Assembly (NCBI RefSeq): GCF_947502065.1
Contig: NZ_CANMYE010000001.1
Location: forward strand, 1,178,001 to 1,242,000
DNA from: an uncultured Pseudoteredinibacter sp.
Lineage (GTDB): Bacteria; Pseudomonadota; Gammaproteobacteria; Pseudomonadales; Cellvibrionaceae
Direction of reading: 5' to 3'
DNA: 64,000 nucleotides
Shown here: positions 56,286 to 64,000 of the stretch, one piece after another
Numbering within the stretch: the first letter of the stretch is position 1
Layout of the letters: each line of letters opens with the position of its first letter
Notes under the pieces: model-generated
Database searches by the model: none
The model's input: the letters and a program-made list of their open reading frames with translations, nothing else
What the model was told of the DNA's origin: nothing
Translations under genes and position numbers: made by a program

Positions 56286-57041
56286 TTGCTAAGAAACCTT
56301 TTCAAGCCAATGAAAGATATCAACTCGTTAGACACCTATAGTAAAATTTGCCTGTTGGCATTTACAGCATCTGTACCGGAAGGCCGTTTTAAAATCCCTG
56401 TATCTAGTTTTGACGACTTAAACATCTCTCCTGCACGATTTTTAACCAAGTCAATTTTGTATGTCCTCGAGGCTGATGGTTGGATTGAAATAACCGGTGA
56501 GGACCTGGTACTTAACTATAAGAATGATGACCAATTTCTTGTAGAGCTAATGTCAGGGCTTGAACCAAGCTGTGAGACTGAGCTTATGGCTATTCGCGAT
56601 CTTGCACACCAACTCTTAGTCGCGGAGTGTATAGAGTTTTTGGCAGCCATTTGTGGAGCTTCATTAGAAGATTCAGCGAAAAAAGGTGAGCCGCCTAATC
56701 TTCTATTTGAATTGACTGAGACTTGGTCGTTATCGCTTGTCCATCAATTTTTATGGCGTGCAACAAAGGAAATCGAAAACTGTCGTTTAACCCGCTTATC
56801 AAGCTCTGGTCAAAATTATCTAATTCAGGTCTCAGAAAAAGCAAAAGAGAAATCTGAGGATTTTATCGAGTCCAAATTTAAGACAATTAACTTTAAAAGG
56901 TCACTATCTTTTAGTCGTAGCAAACTAGCAGTTGTGTTATACACAATGATTAATCCATTGAGCGATCGCGATGTTTTCACTGGGGCTCCATTGGAGGGTT
57001 TTAAGTCTATGAAAGTAAAAATGTCGGAGGCTATGGAATAG
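56286..57041 (+). CDS. Protein of unknown function under XRE control
   Basis: I prefer the TTG at 56286, which has a GGGGGG run just upstream, over the GTG at 56238, which lies inside the palindrome; an ATG at 56310 is also possible. The product of about 250 residues is helical and cytoplasmic, with no signal or membrane segment. Its first half (LLAFTASVPEGRFKIPVSS, ARFLTKSILYVLEADGWIEIT) has a winged-helix feel like initiator or regulator proteins. I do not recognise the family. It may be cargo of the neighbouring Tn7-like element. Confidence 0.65.
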   Translation: MLRNLFKPMKDINSLDTYSKICLLAFTASVPEGRFKIPVSSFDDLNISPARFLTKSILYVLEADGWIEITGEDLVLNYKNDDQFLVELMSGLEPSCETELMAIRDLAHQLLVAECIEFLAAICGASLEDSAKKGEPPNLLFELTETWSLSLVHQFLWRATKEIENCRLTRLSSSGQNYLIQVSEKAKEKSEDFIESKFKTINFKRSLSFSRSKLAVVLYTMINPLSDRDVFTGAPLEGFKSMKVKMSEAME

Positions 57042-57087
57042 CTCGCCATATGTTTGCTGTTAGCCGACGACGAGTCTAGAAAAGAAA

Positions 57088-57378
57088 ATGGTACTAACCG
57101 TCGAACACTCAGAAACTGGGTTGCCATATTTCGCGGACTCGGAGTTAAAGGAAAAGATTAACAAATACTGTACAAGTCCAGATGAAGTATTGTGCGATAT
57201 GTACAGTATCCTATTTGGTTGTACAAGAATAAGACTCGAGTTTTATCCATGTGATGTCAAATGTGCTCTTATTAAACTTGGTATTTCAGTAAAATTCTAC
57301 GACCCTTCGGTTGGAAAAATGATCTATGTTAGTGCAAGGTTATCAGGGATTTACGATTATCATTTTTCACAAAGCTAA
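57088..57378 (+). CDS. Small hypothetical protein
   Basis: A 96-codon frame begins at an ATG with only a weak AAAGAAA upstream, 46 bases after the previous gene, so it may be co-transcribed. The product has four cysteines (YCTS, VLCDM, FGCT, VKCAL) and no export signal. Family not recognised. Confidence 0.5.
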   Translation: MVLTVEHSETGLPYFADSELKEKINKYCTSPDEVLCDMYSILFGCTRIRLEFYPCDVKCALIKLGISVKFYDPSVGKMIYVSARLSGIYDYHFSQS

Positions 57379-57548
57379 AACAATTGAATGCAGTCAAGTA
57401 AAAATTGCTACTTTCATAGAGGGCTTTTCAAGTAACAATGATCTTGGTGTATTAGATCAGGAGGGCAGGGGTTCTCAGGAGAAAAATTAATATCGTAAAA
57501 CTTAGATCTTCTAAGATTGAGAACACGCTTGGATCAAGTAGAGCATGA
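57379..57548. repeat. Region after tniQ with three copies of TCAAGTA
   Basis: TCAAGTA occurs at 57394, 57428 and 57534 in this 170-base stretch, and once more at 62480 just before the tnsA start. Tn7-like ends carry repeated transposase sites, but the match is short, so this is only a candidate for the element boundary. No CRISPR repeat or leader is present. Confidence 0.3.
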
Positions 57549-58940
57549 CTACTTGGCATTACAATGAGGTGCAATGGTGGGTGCGAAGCCCCCGATGTCA
57601 CTGCACATAATATCTTGATACTTCTCAGGAATCACAACGACAAATTGTTCATCAATCAAATATATCGCAATATCATCACTATAATACGAATATGGATGAG
57701 CCCAGCTTGGTAGCATTCTTTGCAAATCACCTTTAGATAGAATGTTATTGGTTGATGAGTTAATTCCGTTTACGACAGTTGATAAAAAAGTAAGAATTGA
57801 GCGAAACAAGCACCAGCAGTCGACTTCATAAATCAGCAGGCTTAGGCATACTGGCAACGCATTTTCATTGCGTATAGGAGACCCTGGCATGTGGAATCGC
57901 TGTTTACCTTCTGTGAAGTTAGTCATGAGGGCGGGTATTAAAGGAGCAGTGTAGCCAAACGTGTTTATGTATATACGTTCACCGACAAAACCTTTTGGCC
58001 TATTATGAGTGCTGGGCGATATCTTTAGCAGAGAACTCCATATCTTATACGCTATGATTAGGATATCCATTCCTTCATAGAAATAATCTAAGACTTCCAC
58101 CTCTTGAAGTCTAGTTTTAGTAAGCTTTACTCCCGATACTGATTGTATTAGATGTTCTATTCGAATTTGGACTTTTTCACGAACCAAATTAGAGCGGGCA
58201 TTTAGATCGGCAAGATTAAACTGATGAAAATTTGGTTTAGAATGTCTCGGTATTCTTTTTATAACGCTTTTTTGGAAAGAAGGATTCAAACCTTTAACAA
58301 ATTCCCTGCTCGATGGATAGATGGCCAGCATGATACTTAAATATATCTCTTCGTTGGCAAAATGACTATTGTGTTCAGCGAGCGTATACGCCCCTTGAAA
58401 AGGATTGGATGTGCTGATTGGCGTTATAGGAAAATCCAGCTCGCAAAAAGAAACAAGGGGGGAAAGTGCTTCAAAATATGGGGTGGGGTTAAATAGTGCG
58501 TCGATTAACTCGGATTTCGAGTTGTAATGTTGCGAGTTCTGGGGGTTAAAATTATTTAGTGAATGGGAAAGGGGGGAACTGCTGTTTTTTTCTTCCAATG
58601 GGTGTTTGTGTATGGGGCAGCTGTTTATCCAAGAAATCTCGTAGAGCCATGAGTGATATCCCAGTTCACTACAACGAGGGCAAAAGCTATGAGTACTTTC
58701 TTGGCGCCCTTGTTTGAACATAGGCCAGGGCGGCTCTGTAGTTCTTCCGTATTTATTTCGCTGATAATCATTAACTTGATGTCCGGGCTGTGGGAATATG
58801 CAGCTTTCTTTGTAAGGAGGGGGGTGTTTTCGCCAACGCTTATTTTTTGATAATATTGGGTTGGCAGCGATATGTCTTAGTTGTTTTCCATAATCGCTTT
58901 CAAAGGGTTTCCATAGTGCCCTGCCAGAGTTAGGTTTCAT
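57549..58940 (-). CDS. tniQ: TniQ/TnsD-family target-selection protein
   Basis: The 463-residue protein carries the TniQ zinc-binding motif, with CPRC at 87-90, WLYEISWINSC, and CPIHKHPL with Cys108 and His111. TniQ-type proteins choose the insertion site and recruit TnsC. It is last in the tns operon, with its ATG overlapping the tnsC stop by 11 bases. The first 80 residues lack the usual DESLxSW-type N-terminus of the family and are basic and Pro-rich, so the target-recognition part has diverged. The preferred attachment site is unknown. Confidence 0.82.
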   Translation of the reverse strand: MKPNSGRALWKPFESDYGKQLRHIAANPILSKNKRWRKHPPPYKESCIFPQPGHQVNDYQRNKYGRTTEPPWPMFKQGRQESTHSFCPRCSELGYHSWLYEISWINSCPIHKHPLEEKNSSSPLSHSLNNFNPQNSQHYNSKSELIDALFNPTPYFEALSPLVSFCELDFPITPISTSNPFQGAYTLAEHNSHFANEEIYLSIMLAIYPSSREFVKGLNPSFQKSVIKRIPRHSKPNFHQFNLADLNARSNLVREKVQIRIEHLIQSVSGVKLTKTRLQEVEVLDYFYEGMDILIIAYKIWSSLLKISPSTHNRPKGFVGERIYINTFGYTAPLIPALMTNFTEGKQRFHMPGSPIRNENALPVCLSLLIYEVDCWCLFRSILTFLSTVVNGINSSTNNILSKGDLQRMLPSWAHPYSYYSDDIAIYLIDEQFVVVIPEKYQDIMCSDIGGFAPTIAPHCNAK

Positions 58941-59865
58941 CGGAAAAGACCGTCGTCAATGTTGGCTCATTACCAGCGGCATCTAGTGACTTTTCAAATA
59001 TCTGCTGAAGAATAACTGAGTCGGGCGACCAGTATTGTGGAAAGTAGTCTCTTATCGCAATAGATAGCGTCCGGTTAACATATGTCATCCCCCAGCTATC
59101 GTAGCCAAAACGTTCAGCATAGTTTATGTTCCATAAATCCCACAGCATTTCCGTAATATCAGTTATTTTAAAACCAGCTCGAACTGCCTTTGGCGAGTGA
59201 TAGTCTAGCCAGCTGCGGGGATCAGAAGGTGAAATAGGAGTTTCGTCATAGAATGTTAAGCAACGGCGCAACTCATCAATTGTACGTATACCATGAAACT
59301 CATAAATATAATTGAAAAATCGCTCTCGGATAAATCTACTGTCTTTCCCTAAGAGCTTCTTTGCCAAGGGTTGAAAGCGATCTTTATTAGCAATGAAAAA
59401 AATGCTTATGTTAACTTTCAGTTCTTCAAGTTCATTGAATAATTCCGCAAACGCATATAGCTGAATTACCTCTAATTCTTGAGCTTCATCAATGATCAGA
59501 ACGATTCTGCGGTTGATGTTAGAGATCGATGCATCAGTAAAGAATATTAGGAGGTGATTCAACAGGTCGTCGGCCGTTCTTAGATTACTTATGGGGTCGA
59601 TGAGACGACGCACAATTGTCGCGTATACGCTTCTGATTGTATTTTTGTCACGGGTACCGTAGCTAACTCGAAAAACCGGTATAGGATCACCGTTGTGGTC
59701 GAAAACAACGTTATCAAGTGAATTAATGGCTTTTGTTTTGCCCATTCGAGCGTCCCCTACAATTAAGCCGCCTGTAAAACCACAGTTAATCCATTGTATG
59801 ACCGTTGCATGCAAGGCCTTAACCATTGGGGTGTTAATGCAAACTTGGCTTATATCATTATGCAT
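58930..59865 (-). CDS. tnsC: TnsC/TniB-type AAA ATPase
   Basis: The 311-residue protein has a Walker A motif GDARMGKT (37-44) and a Walker B motif VLIIDEAQ (122-129). TnsC assembles on DNA with ATP and links TniQ to the TnsA-TnsB transposase. It overlaps the tnsB stop by 8 bases and the tniQ start by 11. Confidence 0.88.
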   Translation of the reverse strand: MHNDISQVCINTPMVKALHATVIQWINCGFTGGLIVGDARMGKTKAINSLDNVVFDHNGDPIPVFRVSYGTRDKNTIRSVYATIVRRLIDPISNLRTADDLLNHLLIFFTDASISNINRRIVLIIDEAQELEVIQLYAFAELFNELEELKVNISIFFIANKDRFQPLAKKLLGKDSRFIRERFFNYIYEFHGIRTIDELRRCLTFYDETPISPSDPRSWLDYHSPKAVRAGFKITDITEMLWDLWNINYAERFGYDSWGMTYVNRTLSIAIRDYFPQYWSPDSVILQQIFEKSLDAAGNEPTLTTVFSDET

Positions 59866-61774
59866 CCGGTTTACCCTTGCGGCTTAAAAATACGGCTTGC
59901 CAATCGGGAATTGTTGATTGTGACCGTCTTTGTTTACGTGTTGATTGCTTAACCTGACGACTTTTACGTGTTGATTGCTTAACCTGTTGAATGTCCTTTT
60001 CAATCGGTTTTTTACTTTGGTTGGCACTAAGCTCTCGTCCAATACGTACAATTTCTAACGCGCAGCTCGGTGCACTTCGATTAGCGAGTAGGTAGTCGTA
60101 GTATTCGCCAAACGGATCTATCCCTTGTATCAGTTCTGTTTTAACCAATCGCATGATGTATTTGCGAGTTGCAACGCTATGTTCAAATCGCAGCCAAGTT
60201 CTAGGGGCCAGTAGCTCACCTAGGAAATCGCCATTAATCGTATATACTCGAAGTCGTGAAATGGCCTCGATGTGATACTCAATACTAACTTTTTTATTGA
60301 TGAGCGATGCAGGTAGAACACCTGGTGCGCTATATCTTACGTAAAGAAAGTTGACCCAAGGTGCGCGGTTGCTCCCTTTTTCCGCGTGGACAGTAACCGT
60401 TTCTCGCAAGATACGGGGATCATTCTGAGCCGCAGAGCACGCTGGAAGTAGGGGTACTAGGTGTTGAGCCATTTGGGAACGCATCAAGTTAATCGGGGAC
60501 TGCGCGCCAATGTTTCCCATAATGCGGTTATTCATTGTAGCAATATGCAAATCTATCATTTCCTCGACCGATTTTAGGGATACCTCAGGTGCGTGCTTTC
60601 GGTTGCGATTTGGCTCTTTTAAGGGGTCATTTGGGTGACTGCCAGTTGTTGATGGTAGTCGATGAATTGTCAAGTTTAGATCTCTGAATGCCGACTCAAT
60701 AAGAACGCGGGCAATTGGATAGCCCGGAATACCAAGGTTCAATGTAGAGCACATAACTTCGCAGATATAATGACGGACATCATTTGCGATATGAATCAAA
60801 GCATTGTCCAATCGAATTATTCCCACTGCAGGACGCAGAAATTCTTCCCCTAGCTGTGTTGGCATGCTCGGCCCGTCTGGCCAGGATAAGCCTGGAGTCT
60901 TTAAATCATTGCTTTTCCAATGCGATTTCATTTGAGAAAACAGGGTTAGCATGTCATTTTTACTTACATGTTTGGATAGTACGATTTGGCGCGCAACTAT
61001 ACAGTTGGAGGCTACATCGCGACATGCAATAAGGGTAATTCGAGAAATTCGTAAACTGTCCAACAGCTTATTCAATTCCAAAACAATTTGTGATTCACAG
61101 TCGAGGGTATGTTCGTCTATTTCAAGTTCTTCGAATATACCCAGTGGCCGCTGTCTAGGTGCGCTTTTAGGTTGATTGGTTCTTTGAACTTTCAATTCAA
61201 GACTACGCTGCACGAAATAGTTACGGGCGCCTTGGTAACCGTGATTCTCAGCGGTAAAAGGATAGTGGTCTTTCGACCAATTCTGTTGACGCAAATAACG
61301 CAAGACGGCTTTGTGGAATGTATTTACTTTGAGGTTCTGGCTTCTACGAGATCGTGCTAAAAACTTCTTAAGTAACTTGTCGAGATGTGGCTTTAAACCC
61401 GGGACAACCTCCAATAAATGTTTGAATGCGTAGGCAGACCCTGATTTTTGGGAGTGCGTTGCCAGTCGAGTTTTTCGATGCCCAGGTTTGATTCGTACGC
61501 CTGGGATTAGAGCTTTTGTGAGCGCAGGTTCTTCTTGGCTCTCGCCACCTAAGCAACGATTCATAAATCGCGTCATTCGTCCACTGGATAAGTTGAATTC
61601 ATTTTCAATAGATTTAAGGGGAACATTGTTTAGCGCACGATGTAAAAGCTGCTGATTTCTTAAAAATATTCGCCTCTTTTCTTTCGGTAAGCTAAGCACA
61701 TCAATAGCCGGCCAGTTATTGAAATCATATAGCTCAGGCTTCTGTTGTAAACGCTCTTGCCAGCTTATATACAT
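59858..61774 (-). CDS. tnsB: TnsB/TniA-type DDE transposase
   Basis: The 638-residue protein has an N-terminal DNA-binding region (about 30-150), then a retroviral-integrase-like core with catalytic residues Asp220 (ELEIDEH), Asp323 (IIRLDNA) and Glu360 (ARVLIESAF), a DDE pattern with a 36-residue gap between the last two, and a Mu-type beta-barrel region. It cuts the 3' ends and joins them to the target. The tail is very basic and contains a tandem QVKQSTRK repeat. It overlaps tnsA by 10 bases and tnsC by 8. Confidence 0.9.
   Translation of the reverse strand: MYISWQERLQQKPELYDFNNWPAIDVLSLPKEKRRIFLRNQQLLHRALNNVPLKSIENEFNLSSGRMTRFMNRCLGGESQEEPALTKALIPGVRIKPGHRKTRLATHSQKSGSAYAFKHLLEVVPGLKPHLDKLLKKFLARSRRSQNLKVNTFHKAVLRYLRQQNWSKDHYPFTAENHGYQGARNYFVQRSLELKVQRTNQPKSAPRQRPLGIFEELEIDEHTLDCESQIVLELNKLLDSLRISRITLIACRDVASNCIVARQIVLSKHVSKNDMLTLFSQMKSHWKSNDLKTPGLSWPDGPSMPTQLGEEFLRPAVGIIRLDNALIHIANDVRHYICEVMCSTLNLGIPGYPIARVLIESAFRDLNLTIHRLPSTTGSHPNDPLKEPNRNRKHAPEVSLKSVEEMIDLHIATMNNRIMGNIGAQSPINLMRSQMAQHLVPLLPACSAAQNDPRILRETVTVHAEKGSNRAPWVNFLYVRYSAPGVLPASLINKKVSIEYHIEAISRLRVYTINGDFLGELLAPRTWLRFEHSVATRKYIMRLVKTELIQGIDPFGEYYDYLLANRSAPSCALEIVRIGRELSANQSKKPIEKDIQQVKQSTRKSRQVKQSTRKQRRSQSTIPDWQAVFLSRKGKPDA
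59933..59986 (-). repeat. Tandem 30-base repeat in the tnsB 3' end
   Basis: A 24-base identical segment recurs with a 30-base period. It encodes QVKQSTRK twice in the basic tail of TnsB. Confidence 0.85.
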
Positions 61775-62463
61775 AGTTGTATTGGTGTGTCGTAATCAAG
61801 TTGCAAGACAGAAAGGTCGACTTCCAGCTCATGTCTATGAATGAGTCGATATAGTGCAGTCAGGTGATTTGTGTTATCTGCGTGACGAAGAGGGTTGATT
61901 ATATCTCCAACGACGCATGAACCCAGTGCGCCGCAATGATTGAGCAGTTCCGCTTCGTCTGCGCGTGTATCAACTCCGTAGCGATTGGCTGCAGCTAAAG
62001 TTTGTACAATTGGCCTCCAGTGCAAAGCTTCTTTTTCTCGCGCGATCACCTCATCTACATTAAGTATAGTAAAGTACATTTGCTCTCGAGCAAAAAATAC
62101 CCTGACTAACTCAGGGTCAGGCCAAGTCATTACGCCTTGTTTAGCAAGCTGGACCACCTCGGCTTTATCATCGTGTAATACATAATACGTAGGTACGTAA
62201 CGGCTATTGTCGACTTTAAGTAAAAAGGGATGTGGAACGAAACTTATTACTGCCTTTCGACTTTCAAGCCACAGTGAGTGAATATACTCTGCATAACTGT
62301 GATAAACCCCTACGTTGGGATACTTAACACCAACATATTGAAAGGTATTGTTTTTCTTTAAGTTCTTGAGAGGGGTGGGTTGCTGATGAGGTACAAGATT
62401 TATAGCATCAACGCGAGCGAGCACATCGAGCGCATATGGGTTTTTGATAAAATCTTGGGGCAT
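61765..62463 (-). CDS. tnsA: TnsA-like protein with degenerate endonuclease site
   Basis: I choose the ATG at 62463, since AAGGAGG is six bases upstream; the ATG at 62469 sits directly on that site. The 232-residue protein has the TnsA N-terminal nuclease layout: SYAEYIHSLWLESRKAVISF (Glu59) followed by RYVPTYYVL and AEVVQLAK. In active TnsA the second block has an Asp (PDF) and the third a Gln/Glu-x-Lys motif; here Thr92 replaces the Asp and the spacing is QLAK. This implies loss of 5'-strand cleavage. The C-terminal half is compatible with the TnsA winged-helix part. Position and overlap with tnsB support the name. Confidence 0.75.
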   Translation of the reverse strand: MPQDFIKNPYALDVLARVDAINLVPHQQPTPLKNLKKNNTFQYVGVKYPNVGVYHSYAEYIHSLWLESRKAVISFVPHPFLLKVDNSRYVPTYYVLHDDKAEVVQLAKQGVMTWPDPELVRVFFAREQMYFTILNVDEVIAREKEALHWRPIVQTLAAANRYGVDTRADEAELLNHCGALGSCVVGDIINPLRHADNTNHLTALYRLIHRHELEVDLSVLQLDYDTPIQLCI

Positions 62464-63024
62464 CGACATCCTCCTTAAATCAAGTATCGCTTACAGCCGC
62501 ATCTATTCTTTCGACCTTCCATGTGCTTTCTCAAAGAGATCGAATTTTAGCTTTGGTGGCTATTTTTCATTCATGGCTATGCACAATTCCAATTATCAGT
62601 AATCTTCCTGGTTAGTGGATTATTAAAGAATAAAAGTGGCTGTTCGTAGCAAAACCATTTATGTGCAAATAAAACATTCAACAAAATAGAGAACGCTTTG
62701 TTGGCTGTTGCTCATTCGCGAGGTTGGTTTCAAGCGTTCCTAGAATAAGAGTCGCTTCTTAGGTGTTTAGGCGACCAACGATTTTGTATGCGAGCTCATG
62801 CTTGTTTTTTTGTTGCGTAATCTTTCGTGGTTAATCTGTAACATTAATTACGAACAGTATAAGGGGAGATAAGAACATTCGCTTCGAATTTGTTCTGATA
62901 AAAAGTATGATAAATATGAGGAATTGTTGTAATTAATCTAAATTGTTAGCGTTACTATTTTTTCCGTGATCCTGATTTAGAATTGCTAGATAGTCTGTTG
63001 GGAAAAGGTTGCGCTACTAAACTA

Positions 63025-63049
63025 ACTTAGCACTACTGGAGTGCTAAGT
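63025..63049. promoter_or_regulatory. Palindrome with 10-base arms
   Basis: ACTTAGCACT and AGTGCTAAGT flank ACTGG. It could be an operator or a transcription end; no T-run follows. Confidence 0.4.
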
Positions 63050-63326
63050 AAATGCTATCTTTTATATATAGATAATGCATGTTTCAAACTAAGGCTAATC
63101 TAAAATAAAATGACAAGCATAAAATATTTTAAAGTATGCTTTTACTCACAGTGAACAATTTTAGAAAGTCAAATAAGCCGTTGCTTTAGGTAATCCTGCT
63201 TGATGGTTGTGTTTTGTTAGAGGGGCGATTAGCTAGATCACATGAGAGAGGGAGGCTGCATTTGTTCCTACAGGGTAATCAGCTTGATCACACTCAGGCA
63301 TCAATATTTCAAATTGCGACTAAGAT

Positions 63327-63345
63327 GTATAAAAGCCTTTTATAC
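63327..63345. promoter_or_regulatory. Palindrome upstream of the antitoxin gene
   Basis: GTATAAAAG and CTTTTATAC flank one base. It lies about 100 bases before the antitoxin gene and may be its autoregulatory site. Confidence 0.4.
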
Positions 63346-63450
63346 GGCAGCAGGCTAGATTTAGGCTGCTGTACCTTGACTTATGATAGTGGGTTTTACA
63401 GTATCAATCTGCTACATTAATACTGTATCAATACCATATGGATAGTGTTT

Positions 63451-63894
63451 ATGCCATCAATTAGGTCAAGACAAACCGCCTCTATTAGGGCAATGGCGAC
63501 GGTTAGCAAAATGGCAGGTGTTCGCCTGAAAACCGCACGTGATGAGGTACAGTTGAGTCAGCGCGGTATTTCTCCCGATGTTATAGACCAACTTAAGCAA
63601 TTGGGAACTTCCAGCGCTGAATTACATTGGATTATCAAGCCCAGAACCCTGGCTCACCGAAAGAGCAAGGGGGAAGATTTAACCCAAGAGGAGACGGGGC
63701 GCTGGCTAAGGGTTGCAAAAATTCAAGCGCTGGCGTTGGAAGTCTTTGGTAGTAAAGAAAAAGCCATTTCCTGGCTTAGGAAGCCTACGCGTTCTTTCGA
63801 TGATCAATCAGCCCTAGTGCTGCTCCAAAGTGAAGCAGGCGCACAGCTTGTTGAGGATAAGTTGAATCAACTGGATGCCGGTTACTTTGCATGA
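63451..63894 (+). CDS. Xre/MbcA/ParS-type antitoxin
   Basis: I choose the ATG at 63451; a GTG two codons upstream is possible. The 147-residue protein has the Xre/MbcA/ParS layout: an N-terminal region with ISPDVIDQLKQLG, then the C-terminal domain (LTQEETGRWLRVAKIQALALEVFGSKEKAISWLRKPTRSF, here quoted only by key parts: RWLRVAKI, FGSKEKAISWL) that blocks RES toxins. Its stop overlaps an ATG (ATGA) where the RES toxin gene normally begins, but that frame closes after 23 codons. It lies at the edge of the accessory region. Confidence 0.85.
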   Translation: MPSIRSRQTASIRAMATVSKMAGVRLKTARDEVQLSQRGISPDVIDQLKQLGTSSAELHWIIKPRTLAHRKSKGEDLTQEETGRWLRVAKIQALALEVFGSKEKAISWLRKPTRSFDDQSALVLLQSEAGAQLVEDKLNQLDAGYFA

Positions 63895-64000
63895 AGTGCC
63901 GGCGCATTATTAATTATGCGGAGCTCAAACGCATTGACCGCTTTAAAACATCCAGCGGGTAGCTCTACAAGGTAGTTCCTGTTGTTTACATGTAGGGTAC
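63891..64000 (+). pseudogene. Possible remnant of the RES toxin gene
   Basis: An ATG overlapping the antitoxin stop opens a 23-codon frame (MKCRRIINYAELKRIDRF..) that ends at TAG 63960. The same frame then reads KVVPVVYM, which resembles the PVVY strand of RES toxins but without the GGRWN motif. Only 110 bases remain in the window, so the toxin may be decayed, or this may be chance. Confidence 0.3.

Larger units (their letters stand above)
57549..62463 (-). mobile_element. Tn7-like transposition module (tnsA-tnsB-tnsC-tniQ)
   Basis: Four overlapping genes read on the minus strand in the order tnsA-like, tnsB, tnsC, tniQ, which is the core of Tn7-like elements. Overlaps are 8 to 11 bases, so they are co-translated. 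No tnsE, Cas or CRISPR component is seen. By Tn7 rules the right end should lie upstream of tnsA (62464-63444) and cargo and left end beyond tniQ. I could not define terminal repeats or a target duplication, so the coordinates cover only the gene core. Confidence 0.8.
62464..63444. other. Long non-coding region upstream of tnsA with inverted repeats
   Basis: About 980 bases with no convincing gene; it should contain the right end of the Tn7-like element and the tns promoter. TGGCTATTTTTCATTC (62557) and TGGCTGTTGCTCATTC (62702) match at 13 of 16 bases, with TGGCTGTT also at 62637, so these may be transposase sites. Other structures are a 10-base-arm palindrome at 63025-63049, AAGCATA/TATGCTT at 63115-63141 and GTATAAAAG/CTTTTATAC at 63327-63345. 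A 68-codon TTG frame at 63214-63420 is unlikely to be real. Confidence 0.4.

Noticed and set aside
57379..57548. A CRISPR array as guide source for the Tn7-like element
   Set aside because: Only a 7-base word recurs at uneven distances; there are no long repeats or spacers and no Cas genes.
63214..63420. A 68-codon TTG frame before the antitoxin gene
   Set aside because: No clear ribosome site or family; it overlaps palindromic regulatory DNA.

Overview
The window looks like chromosome of a marine-type gammaproteobacterium, most likely in the Cellvibrionales/Pseudomonadales area. The evidence is the gene mix: cobalamin-dependent MetH, NfuA, AcnB, EtfBA with ETF-ubiquinone oxidoreductase, DUF1285 and DUF2788 proteins, and an AraC/FAD-oxidase/GlpD-like/FGGY-kinase block of pseudomonad type. 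Base composition is moderate, with AT-rich intergenic DNA. No rRNA, tRNA or CRISPR array was seen. The taxonomic placement is inference from gene families.

Layout. (1) 1-13292, plus strand: one long, tightly packed locus for a multiheme electron conduit. It has a partial membrane protein with possible haem b ligands, a membrane decaheme cytochrome with a cytoplasmic FHA-like domain, a lipoprotein with two HbpS/GlcG domains, an outer-membrane beta-barrel, a decaheme cytochrome fused to an LVIVD beta-propeller, a c554-like pentaheme cytochrome, a PP2C-type phosphatase and a double-FHA membrane protein. (2) 13409-16570, minus strand: a bufferin-type copper RiPP cluster (YHS protein, BufA1/DUF2282, BufB/DUF692, BufC/DUF2063, DoxX). 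(3) 17058-25978: AraC regulator, metH, nfuA, an orphan ModA, azoR and a divergent LysR regulator. (4) 26105-28821: a low-density stretch with an IS481/IS3 chimeric remnant and small genes. (5) 28822-35188: a lipoprotein, DUF1285, ETF-QO, EtfBA, an Ala/Glu/Lys-rich lipoprotein and DUF2788. (6) 35260-43668: a hybrid histidine kinase whose kinase core looks dead, then the AraC-controlled glycerol or ether-lipid operon. (7) 44076-53221: a TonB-dependent siderophore receptor behind a Fur box, a long AcnB, and an NspS/MbaA-like periplasmic binding protein plus GGDEF-EAL pair, also behind a Fur-like box. (8) 53241-55344: an MDR dehydrogenase with a divergent LysR regulator. (9) 55944-64000: accessory DNA with an XRE repressor and palindromic operator, unknown genes, a Tn7-like tniQ-tnsC-tnsB-tnsA module read on the minus strand, and an Xre/MbcA/ParS-type antitoxin without an evident RES toxin.

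How the parts may work together. The first locus could carry electrons from the inner membrane through periplasmic multiheme cytochromes to a barrel in the outer membrane. The FHA and PP2C proteins suggest Ser/Thr phosphorylation control. EtfBA and ETF-QO feed electrons from acyl-CoA and amino acid oxidation to quinone. The Tn7-like module is notable because its TnsA-like protein appears to have lost nuclease residues, which would predict copy-and-paste (cointegrate) transposition. Neither proposal was tested; both rest on motifs and gene order.
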